Origin: Takifugu bimaculatus
Taxonomy: Eukaryota > Chordata > Actinopteri > Tetraodontiformes > Tetraodontidae
DNA length: 64,000 nucleotides
Assembly (NCBI GenBank): GCA_004026145.2
Contig: CP034991.1
Location: forward strand, 11,676,142-11,740,141
Reading direction: 5' to 3'
Positions 44,432 to 53,319 of the stretch are shown one piece after another. Made by a program: the position numbers and the translations under genes. The notes under the pieces are model-generated. The model was not told where the DNA came from, did no database searches, and saw only the letters and a list, made by a program, of their open reading frames with translations. Positions within the stretch are counted from its first letter, which is position 1; each line of letters opens with the position of its first letter.

Positions 44432-45180
44432 ATGAACCACATCAAGAAAACTGCACAGCCTACAGCCTCCACTGTTGTCCTTATTAAAACCTCCTCTCAT
44501 CAAGTGCCTGACACATGCCAGCTCCCATCTCTCATCATCACTTCTGAAGCCACAAACGCATCCATTTTTCCCTGCTGCGTGCGTGTGGACGTGCGTGTGT
44601 GTGGTCTGTGAATACTTGTGCGCCGTGTTCCCAAAGAGAGAGACAGGCAGACACACGAGCATGAAATCCACCAAACCTCCTCTAATTCCCCCTGTAATTT
44701 ACGGCTCTCAGATACATGTCAGGCTGAAACTAAACAAACGGTCCTTTGTCACTGACAGCAGCCTTTGATCAGGATGAATCGCGCTGGCTGTCTCGCTGCT
44801 GCAACAGATCTGCCCTGCGTTGTCACTGCTGCCGCTGATTTCTGCTCCCGCACACATCTGCGGCCTGACGGTGCTGAAAGTTCCTCCGCCAACACCTCAG
44901 CACACACATGTTCCTGATAACTCCAAGCCCGATGCCCCTCATCGGTTCAGCCTCAACTTGTGACCCCTGCTAACACTCGACCACGGCCTTTCACACACAC
45001 ACAGACCCTCTGCAGTAGGTCTTCACTGCCTCCCGTGCGTTTGCATTCGCCATTCTGGTCAGGTTTTATTTGTGCAGTCAGAGGGTCAAAGGTCGACTAC
45101 GGAATACGACGTATTGGCTTCCATATACTAAACTCCTTAAAACTATCGAAACCATTTCAAGGTGATGTTTCTTTTCTTCT
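44432..45180. other. Unique noncoding DNA
   Basis: A degenerate TGCGTG patch is present at 44576-44604. No gene recognised. Confidence 0.5.
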
Positions 45181-45700
45181 TTAATTAGATTCAGAGGGCA
45201 AATATTGCACTGCTTGTGCTACTGGCCTAACCGAAACCAAGTCACCAACCACAGGGCACAAACATCTTTCATGGTGCAGGCATAGGGGAGAACTTACAAA
45301 CTTCTCATAGAGGGGGCTCCAACATGAAACAAGAACCTTGCTGCTGTAAAAAGAGATCAAGCCGCTGAAGGCTGCGAAGATATCAGCATTTGTAAAGTTG
45401 CACCGTAAGCTAATGTGACCTTTTCGACAGGCTGCCAGAGCCCGGCCAGCACACTCGTCGTGTTGGGAGACGCAGCCGTCCCAATGAAAACACCAGATCA
45501 CAGCTGCGGTGTTTTGAAACGTGTGGTGAATTCTGTTTAAGCTGTCAGCCTGCGGGACACGCGAAAATGTGCATGGAAAAGCAGTGTAGAGTGATTAAGC
45601 ATGTCACCGGTGGCCTCAGCGATTGACAGTAAAGCCAGCTGACTTGGGCACAGAAGGGGGAGCACGACTGTGGGGCGTTTGTGTAACAGAGACACACAGG
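45181..45700. promoter_or_regulatory. Candidate noncoding regulatory block
   Basis: Unique, repeat-free sequence beginning with CTTTAATTAGATTC at 45179. It contains CCGTAAGCTAATGTGACC near 45403, TGATTAAGC near 45592 and CGATTGACAGTAAAGC near 45620 (PBX/MEIS-like). A 106-codon minus-strand frame (45181-45501) is unrecognised and has no clear splice context. Confidence 0.24.
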
Positions 45701-46630
45701 CAGGTAGTGTTCTCCTGCCGAGCTGGAAACAAACCGCTGTTGACATCCCTGTCACCAACACTCATTTCTGGCACTCAACGAGATTAGACTGAGCGGCGGT
45801 GGTAGAGACAGAGGCATCAAATTAAGCAAAAGCGGCTGACAGCGAGCATGTTCTGTGTGCTGGGTGTCTGCAGGCTGTTTTCTTCTGCCTTTCCTAGCAT
45901 GAAACGCTATCTTTCAGCCCGCATTCAAAAAGGAGGGATCAAAGATTAAACCCCGGTTAGATTTGTGGAGCTGTTTGAAGTCAAATAAAAATATGGGCTT
46001 CTGTAAAAAAAAACAAAAAACTTTTAGGGTGCATTTCAAGGCATGTCTGCTGGAAAGATTTCACAATTTTGCTTCGAGTGGTGAAGACATTGTTGCAATG
46101 ACATGGACACAATTCAGTGCTCTGTGTGCACGTCTGTCCCCTCGTTGCAGATATCATGTTTCCCACCCGCCCACAAACACTTGGTGACATCTCGTGCCAC
46201 ACACAAACACACCATCCCCCCTCCCACACACCTGCCTGTCCACGAGCTGAGAGTTTTACAGGATGGAGTAAAGTTCTCAGGGACATGACAAACGGCATAT
46301 TTTTTCCAAATCTCCCGTTGGCACACTCTGCCCTGGCACGGGTCCTGTCAGCAGCCTGTCTCCTCAATTACCCATCAGACACAGTCGGAGTGCCAGACTC
46401 ACTGCAATGTGGTTTTCCTTAAACAGGAGGGAAGATGAGGAGCATTTCTATGGATTTGTTTAAAAACTGGAGACAGAAGCAGGACTAAAAAGCATAAATC
46501 AAGAGTTTAATGATGTTAGAATCCTGATAACAGCAGACAAAGAGCTCAAGATAATAAGGATTTTGATTGATCATAAATCATTAGGAAAATGTGAAAGTTA
46601 CGGTGAAAATTACTGTAATATACATACCAG
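45701..46630. other. Unique noncoding DNA
   Basis: PBX-type TGATTGAT is at 46564-46571, followed by CATAAATCATTAGG. An A-rich patch lies at 46004-46020. No gene recognised. Confidence 0.45.
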
Positions 46631-46643
46631 CCAGTAGGTGGCA
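46631..46643 (+). promoter_or_regulatory. CTCF-type core motif, exact consensus match
   Basis: CCAGTAGGTGGCA fits all positions of CCASYAGRKGGCR and has the same orientation as the site at 12132, 34.5 kb away. Same-facing sites do not form a convergent loop with each other but could each pair with an opposite-facing site outside the window. Binding is inferred. Confidence 0.45.
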
Positions 46644-48095
46644 TTTTAACAGATTTTACACTAAAATTAATTTAAATCACATCCAAATGCATAAGAATTT
46701 AGGTTGTGTACAAAAACAGATTAAATATGGTAGTAAATGTGCAAGAGTCTGTACAAACATGGATCTGCTTTTGAAGGGAAGACTGAATAATTAAAACAGG
46801 TCTTCAACTGCACATTGGCTTAAACATGGCGAATACACAGAAGTACTTAGCCCCACAATCGTGTTCCACCAGTCAGTGCTCATCAGCACCCAGCCCCAAC
46901 TCTCATGAAGTCCATGGAAGCTGAAAAGGCCTTCCTCCACACTAGGTCCTAAAATGAGGGAAAGATTTTTTTCCTGGGTAAATTTGGTGGAAACACGCCA
47001 AAAATGAGTGTACAGAGGATTTTGAGTATTGCAACGAGTACAATGCACGCAATATAGTGCTGACAGTCTTCATTTGAATCCAAATTATATTGAGTTCCTT
47101 GTGGTGCTGTTATTTTCAAGTACTTGTTTCTCATTTCATCAAGACAATAAAAGGTTAAGTTCAGCTCCAACATGCTGCCCTCAGCCCCCCTCCAGAAATG
47201 TCAAATGTCAGGCCATTATCCCTTTTACTGCTACTGTAACATAAACCGCAGGGTTTGGGGCGCCATGTGTCACAGCGACTTTCGGAAAGTGACTTTGATG
47301 AGATGGCGACCAGCCCGGACAGGCGGTCACATAGCTACCTGCTCCACCAGAGGCTCGATCCCACATGATCCGCCGCTCCCTCTCTCGTTTTCCTCGTCAC
47401 CCACACCACCAGCATGTTTTTTTTTCTACTGCTGCATTACACACTGTTCCACCACATACCTAAGGGCTAACACAGCCTGCTGTGACAGTCCAGCTAATTA
47501 TCTTGGCATAATGAGGAAAAACAAAGTTTAAACAATTGCTGAGGCCACATATCCTGAATGACAGACATAGCCTCGGCCTCTCACATCTCCACTTTTGCTC
47601 CACAAAACCTACCAACATGCAGCTACAGGCACCGTGGTGTTTTCAACCACATTATTGTGATGTCACTAATAAGAAGACAAAACACTGAGATAATATGATT
47701 TATGTGGAGGTGGAATGTGGGTTTGAGACTTCCGTCCTCAAAGGTAACCGGCTGAAGGATGTTGGAGGTCAACTGGCCACTGCTGGGCGTGCGTGGAAGC
47801 CTCATGGGAAAGCTCTCGAGGATGAGCCACCCTTAATCACCAGCACCACAACAGGGGCAGCTCCAGCTGCACAAACAAGGAAATACGTGCCTGCTAATGT
47901 TATCTTTGTGTGCTTATTTATTTATTTGGTTTCTGTCAGTGGGGGGGTGCTTGATCCCATCCTGTCCCGAGGGAGGCGCTTCTCTGGGGACCATGGGTGA
48001 TTAGCTCGTGGCTCTTGCCTGTCACAGCTAAGCAGACACACGGTTGCGGCACACACATTTTGCTCATACTGGGAAGGGGAGATACAGTTTACATG
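46644..48095. other. Unique noncoding DNA
   Basis: A weak tRNA-like arrangement occurs at about 47300-47360 (GGCTCGATCCC) but the A box is unconvincing. A T-rich run lies near 47416. No gene recognised. Confidence 0.45.
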
Positions 48096-48530
48096 TATTC
48101 CCTGGGCATTGTGAGGTCACCCAGTTCTCCATTTCAAAGCAGGCAGGGTCGCCGCTGAGCCATCCAAAGGCCTGTGGAAGCAAACAGTCATGTGCGATTT
48201 TCCAGTCCAGTGCTCCACGATAAGCAGGTCTGGCTATGGCACATCCCCCAGGGTCTAGCCCACTGCGAGACTGGCAGGCTTGGAGCTTGTCCACCTTCTG
48301 CTCTGGCCTTGTCGTATCATTGGGAATGAAGGCTCATCATCGCCTGCCAGCCTCCGCTGCAGTCATCTTTGGCTGCTCTCAGTGTCACTGGGGCCCCGGT
48401 GCTGGTAAATTATGCTTACCCACACCATTATTAGACTCATTATAGAGCCATTTGAGTGGCTTTCAGCCTGTCAGAGGCGTTCAACTATGTCTTTGACTAG
48501 ACCTGATTCCCTTTGACAGACTTTTCTTAA
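48096..48530. promoter_or_regulatory. Candidate noncoding regulatory block
   Basis: Repeat-free stretch with GGCATTGTGAGGTCACCC near 48105 (nuclear-receptor half-site-like AGGTCA), TAAATTATGC near 48405, CATTATTAGACTCATTATAG near 48426. Long unique sequence with scattered motifs; enhancer-like by eye. Confidence 0.26.
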
Positions 48531-48589
48531 ACTAAAAGACAAGGGAGGGGGTTACATAGATAGGAAAGAATAATTCAGCCTGAAAGACT

Positions 48590-49050
48590 CAAGCAAGGGC
48601 TTGGAGGCTGATGTAAAACATTCATTTGCTTTAATGATGAGGCGAATTTTGCCGCGGGTCGCCACAACTAAAAACACATTTTCTAAATTTCTCTGAGAGA
48701 GGTGGATTTAAATGGCTAGGGGGCAAGATAACTGGCAGGTCTGGTCCATCCTGCTGCTTGTTGACACGTTTTTAAACACAGCTGAAAACGACCTTCATTT
48801 CTGGGAACTTGCAATTTCACTGTGCTTGGCAACGTATTGCGGCTCACGGAGGGTTACCTGTCAACCACTGCATCTGCCATTCATTTATTTCCCCAGCAGT
48901 GTCCTTGGTTAGGCATTTGCTGCATTTTTCATTCTGTCATCACTTGATTTGGAAATCCATGAGGAGATCGGGAATTTTTAGTGGGGAAAAACTATGGGAA
49001 GTGTGCAACACTCTGCTAACAGAGCCAAGATGCCTCGATCTGTGACGGCC
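48590..49050. promoter_or_regulatory. Candidate noncoding regulatory block
   Basis: A 460-base unique stretch with GCTTTAATGATGAGGCG near 48628, GATTTAAATGGCTAGGGGGC near 48705 (a partial CTCF-like core, CTAGGGGGCA at 48716-48725), CATTCATTTATTTCC near 48880 and GTCATCACTTGATTTGG near 48936. No simple repeats. It resembles the long conserved noncoding elements of developmental loci, which would need alignment to confirm. Confidence 0.33.
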
Positions 49051-49369
49051 CATTTTGAAACGCTCTCTTGTTCCCTCTCCCTTGCCAAATCCAATAATTC
49101 TCTTTTCATTTCTCCAGTGAATTTTATGATTTTTTTCTACAGTTGACTATCGTTTTTAGAGGTATATTATTGAATTTCCTGTTGGATGCAGCAGTAATGT
49201 CTTTTTTTTTTTTCTAAACTTACGACTTCTGTTGCCTTGTGCAGCAACCTCACTGCCCAGTTTTCCAGGCAAAAACACATTTAAACCTCCTGGTGCATCA
49301 TTTTCTTTCTGTCTTCATCAGGATTTCTCATTATTTTCAGTGATATTTCTTTCTTGTCTCTGTGGAGAG
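49051..49369. other. Unique AT/T-rich noncoding DNA
   Basis: T-rich runs at 49127 and 49201-49214. No gene recognised. Confidence 0.5.
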
Positions 49370-49870
49370 TAGCTGGGGGTGATATCGCTGTCATGTGTCA
49401 TGCCGCTGCTCATTTACATCAAATAGATTGACAGGAGGTTCTGAGCCAGCTCTGCTTCTGATAATGGCTGATCTAATCCATACCACTCTGTACTTTCTCC
49501 CACTCAGATTCCCTGTTCTTGGCACCAGTGCCTTTTAAACCCAAAAAACACTCGCTCTCACCCCCCTACATGTGTTTGCAATTCCCCTCCAGGGGTTATG
49601 ATTCAACAGCGGCATCATCTCAATTCATTTCAAAGCATGAAGCATAGCAGGAGAAACCAAAGTAGGAGACAAGATGCCCCCCCTCCTTTATCTGCAAGAG
49701 CAAGAGTGTGTTTGGAGTTGGACGCGAGGCTCGCTCTTTGGGTATGTGGGAGTTTAAGTAGAGAGTGCCACGCTGGCCTAATCACATTACGGGTGCCATA
49801 TTACATGTCAAGCTGTCACTTTCAATTTGAGCCACCACGCTGCAGCAATGGGCCTTGGCTTTTCCTCATA
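49370..49870. promoter_or_regulatory. Candidate noncoding regulatory block
   Basis: Contains CTCATTTACATCAAATAGATTG near 49409-49430 running into GATTGACAGG, TCTGATAATGGCTGATCTAATCC near 49457-49479, GTTATGATTCAACAGCGGC near 49596 and GGCCTAATCACATTACGGG near 49774. The homeodomain and MEIS-like content in long unique sequence is notable. A 94-codon frame at 49598-49882 is unrecognised. Confidence 0.33.
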
Positions 49871-50485
49871 TTTCTGTTTTGATTGGGGTTTGATAGGGAG
49901 CAGTAGGAAGCACACAGCAAGCAATGGCAAGGCCATCCCACTGTGGTGAAGAACACTGATCATATGTTTACAATTAGTATTGGTTGGGGTGTGGACGCCA
50001 CAATGCTACATCTACGGCCCTGGGGCCGCCGTACCCGCTGACCTCCCAACACTAACACACATGTCTAATCTTATTCTTGTCTCCCGTTTGAACTGATGTC
50101 ATGTGTCTCATCGTCCAATCTGTCACAGTGGTTGGCGTGGAAACCACGTCTAAAGGCTGGAGGGGGAGGGAGGAACGTCAATTCAGGAAAGTCTTTGCAG
50201 TAGCACCATGAGCGGGATAAATTGAGGAGATAGAGACTGACAAGAGGGAAAAAGAGGGTAGAAGAGGGTCATGGGATGGGGGAACGGGGCGTGAGTTCAG
50301 TCAAAGCCAATTGTTCTCCAATTGAGTGGAATGACTCAGAGGAATTGCAAGAAGTTGTTTTTTTTCCCCCCCGCAGCCGGCTGAAAAAATTTGCGACGTC
50401 GAGTTAAAGTCCCCTGGTTTTATGCAACCGAGTGTCTGTTTTTCCAGCTGTTCTGCTCCAGTCTAAACTTAGCAAGTGCTTTCTG
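49871..50485. other. Unique noncoding DNA with purine-rich patch
   Basis: A GGGA/GAGG-rich patch lies at about 50155-50290. CCAATTGTTCTCCAATTGAG near 50309 repeats CCAATTG within 14 bases. No gene recognised. Confidence 0.45.
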
Positions 50486-50509
50486 TCTCTCTCTCTCTCT
50501 CTCTCTCTC
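50486..50509 (+). repeat. (CT)12 microsatellite
   Basis: Perfect CT tract; explains the poly Ser-Leu stretch in the overlapping frame. Confidence 0.93.
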
Positions 50510-51024
50510 ACTCTTAGTCGTTAACTTCATTGGTTTCCGTCCAGCAGATTGTCTGATTTCTCATAAAGCCAAAGAATCCTGACAAGGCTGGGGGCTTTGA
50601 GCTGCTCTTTCAGACAAAGCAAAGTGGAGCTCAAAGATGGAGGGGTGGGGGGAAAGAGGGAGAGCTCCACCTTGGTGGCCCGATACCACATCCTGAGACT
50701 TCCAGCTGAGCAGCTGTCATTTCTAATAAAAATTTACCTAGAACTGCTCTGAAAAGCGTTGCTTGGTAGCCATGACAGGACATGGTGCTTTGCAGCTGAT
50801 TTAAACAAGAAGGCTTTTTATTCCTGATTAAAGGGGAGCTAAATCATCAATCAAGCTATAGATTTTTCAGCTCCGTCCATCCATCTAGCCATCTGTCAAA
50901 TACAATCGGTAGTAATGACCTCAAGATGTCATCATCACTGTGATACATTTTTAATTTTGGGAATAATAAATGTTGCCGAAAGAAACATCAATATTTTTTA
51001 AACTACATCATTGGGTGGCCACAA
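50510..51024. other. Unique DNA, possibly regulatory in part
   Basis: The 50690-50960 part has ATTTCTAATAAAAATTTACC near 50720, CCTGATTAAAGG near 50823, ATCAATCA at 50846-50853 (reverse PBX-type TGATTGAT) and GGTAGTAATGACC near 50909. Suggestive of an enhancer. The rest is ordinary. Confidence 0.3.
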
Positions 51025-51219
51025 GTCAGGATGTTGAGCGGCCAACCATTGAGGAGAAGACTGTGAGTTTGATCCCTGGCCCCTGCAGACAGCTTTGAAA
51101 TGGACTTGAAAACGACGGTGGACTCTAAATGGCTCCCAGGCGCGTCACGTGTGCAAAGATTGCTGCACCAGATGAACATATGGTGGATCCTAGAATGCAA
51201 TAAGTGCAAGTCCATTTAC
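51025..51219 (+). mobile_element. Old tRNA-derived SINE copy (fish type)
   Basis: An A-box-like word (TGTTGAGCGG, about 51032-51041) is followed by a B-box-like GTTTGATCCC at 51067-51076 at near tRNA spacing, then GGCCCCTGCAGAC. The element ends in ATAAGTGCAAGTCCATTTA (51200-51218), which I recognise from memory as the 3' end of a SINE common in ray-finned fish. The copy is strongly diverged. The family name is not assigned because I cannot search a repeat library. Confidence 0.62.
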
Positions 51220-51399
51220 TGCTCACACTGTAGGTTCATCTGTGCTAATTCTGCTTGGGGATAGGAGGCAGGAAGCAACACAAGTTAAAACAATAGAAAT
51301 AGCGAAATGCCAAAGAACGATTAGCTAATCCTATCGCTGTTGCTTCCAAATGCTGCTGCACTTTGATGAGCTTGTTTTCCCACCTTTTCATCAATACAT
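51220..51399. other. Unique noncoding DNA
   Basis: Nothing specific seen. Confidence 0.5.
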
Positions 51400-51870
51400 G
51401 TGATGTGTCAGACATCTGGGAGAAAGTCTGGTGGTTTCTGCATGTTTGTTGTTAATGCAAAGCTAATTTTGTGGCGGTCAGTGCATCCATTATCCATGCA
51501 CATTATTCCAATTACTTCTCGAATGAGCTTTTGGCCAAAGGACAAATGATACAGCACAAGGACCTGATTATCCCGATGCAGTAACCACGGCATCCATTTA
51601 AGAGCAAATAACTTGTCATGCTCAGAGTGTTTCATCTGACTTGATTTATCATGCCTCATTTACATTCCGGCTCCTTGCAAAGCTAATGGTCCATAAATCC
51701 TGTGTAGATAAGTTCCATAGATTGAAGTGAAATAACAGACAGTATAAATCAATCCCAGAACACTGATCTGTTGTTTTCAATAATGTGGCCCATTAATTCG
51801 AAAAGCAGACCTCAGGGACACTCTTGTCACACATGACACTGCATAGTGGGATGAATTTTATACAGCTTTT
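51400..51870. promoter_or_regulatory. Candidate noncoding regulatory block
   Basis: A 470-base repeat-free stretch with GTTAATGCAAAGCTAATTTTG near 51451 (octamer-like plus TAATT), CATCCATTATCCATGCACATTATTCC near 51485-51510, CCAATTACTTC near 51509, ACCTGATTATCCCG near 51563, TTGATTTATCATGCC near 51642 and CCCATTAATTCG near 51789. It is the densest homeodomain/POU-like run I found in the window. Regulatory role and conservation are inferences. Confidence 0.38.
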
Positions 51871-52149
51871 TGGCCTTCACACTTTAGTTTCCCCACTATT
51901 TTTGGAGATGTCATCCCATGTGTTCATTGCCCATAAGGTGTTGTTAGTTTTCCTCTTTTTGTGATTTACATTTTTTATATTTTTTTCTGAGGAGGGGTAA
52001 CATATACCACCAGTCTTTGGAACCATCAAAACACAAGAACCAGTTCTAGTTCTGAAATCGTCTTATGGGAAATGAGCAACACTGGGTCACTGACAATTGC
52101 ATTAGCTGTTGGGTTACTTCTTAGTTTTACTCTTGTGTTTCCCAAATAC
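51871..52149. other. Unique noncoding DNA
   Basis: T-rich patch near 51967-51988. Nothing else seen. Confidence 0.5.
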
Positions 52150-52232
52150 ACAATTCATCCACTTTCTATTGCTGGGCTGGAATCAAACCCAGAATCTTCT
52201 TAATTAGAGGCTCATCGCCTCACCTCCAAAAT
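52150..52232 (-). mobile_element. Decayed repeat fragment with tRNA-like B box
   Basis: GGAATCAAACCC at 52179-52190 is the reverse of a GGGTTTGATTCC B-box word. It is followed by AGAATCTTCTTAATTAGAGGC, which resembles the reverse of the AGCAAGAAGG...CTGGGTTCGA stretch common in fish repeats. The upstream CATCCACTTTCTATTGCTG also fits that dispersed family as I remember it. The copy is short and diverged. Confidence 0.4.
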
Positions 52233-52518
52233 ACACACGAACCTAATTAGAAAGCAAACTTTCACCCCGAACAGAGAATTAAACGGCTAGATTGCTGCCT
52301 TTTCACTGCGGTTTCCTTACAGTTGTCTGAGAAATGCCCCCCCCCCTTCCGCACATTCAACCTTGTCAGGTATGTACTAATGGTCATTATGTTTCTGACA
52401 GCACGAACAAAAGCACGAACGAAAAACAACATTCCCACCAGCTCACGAACACCCTCGGCCTTCATATCAAACGCTAATACGTCATGAGGGCAGAGAGTTA
52501 AAGACTAAATGTGCAGCC
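52233..52518. other. Unique noncoding DNA
   Basis: A C run occurs near 52337. No gene recognised. Confidence 0.5.
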
Positions 52519-53319
52519 ATGTGCTCCTGTGAGTTATTGGCACTGGCAGACCACATTAATATGCCACATAAAACAGACCATGTGTTAAAAAAGGCCTGTC
52601 AGATTCTTCTCGTTGACACCTATGCTGTTTTCACACTGGAACACTGCACCAGTGCAGCATGTGATCACAAACTGGCAAATTGTCCCGGGCTGCACTTAAA
52701 TCGGGACTGCGCATCGGTTGGAAGCTGTCTCCGTCGTTTTACCACCACATTGTCTCCTGAGGTTCAGATGAATGTGTGTCAAGCACACAATAAGAGAAAG
52801 CATCCGTTTGGGGAGACAACAGGAATGAGAGGGAAACTGGAGAAAGAGAGAGACATCAAAGGACAAGTCTTTTCCATACAAGAGGGCGATCGGGGCTCCA
52901 GATCAGACAAGCTCTTCTGTAAACAGCCTCCTCAGATCCTGCCAGCAGGAGGGTCCCCTTCAACATGTTGCTTTGTCTATCAAAGTGCTCTCAAAGTATT
53001 GAGGGGGCACTGGAGCAATGATCCTTACCTCTCCACCCCTCCTCCATACACTGAATCACAATATAGAAGTGATTATCTCCTCCCACTCCCACCAGTGCTT
53101 CCACCTCCTCTTCCCCTTTTCTTCCCTCCAGCTCATTCGGTGTTCTTCTTCATGTGTTTCAAAGGCTTGACTCTAAAAAACTTCCTTTTTTGCCTCCTCC
53201 TCCTCCTCCGCCCTTCAAACAGCTTTTTGGGAAACATTTTCTTACTAAACAAAGGTATTTTGGTTTTGTCATTCGCCTGGCATGTTCTCCAGCCCCTTCA
53301 GGAATTCCTTCTGCCATAA
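52519..53319 (+). other. 266-codon open frame of unknown status, probably not a gene
   Basis: This is the longest open frame not caused by a microsatellite. The translation begins Met-Cys-Ser-Cys, carries Cys and His residues without a recognisable zinc-finger spacing, then becomes Pro/Leu/Phe-rich where the DNA is pyrimidine-rich (53035-53220). I recognise no domain. The upstream half, 52519-52830, has homeodomain-like words (CACATTAATATGCC near 52552) and could instead be regulatory. The C-terminal part is inflated by CT bias, which removes stop codons. A novel exon or retrocopy cannot be excluded. Confidence 0.12.

Noticed and set aside
45181..45501. 106-codon minus-strand frame as a possible exon
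   Set aside because: No convincing splice sites at its ends and no known domain; the sequence looks more like regulatory DNA.
47300..47360. tRNA gene suggested by GGCTCGATCCC
   Set aside because: A box is unconvincing and no cloverleaf stems could be traced by eye.
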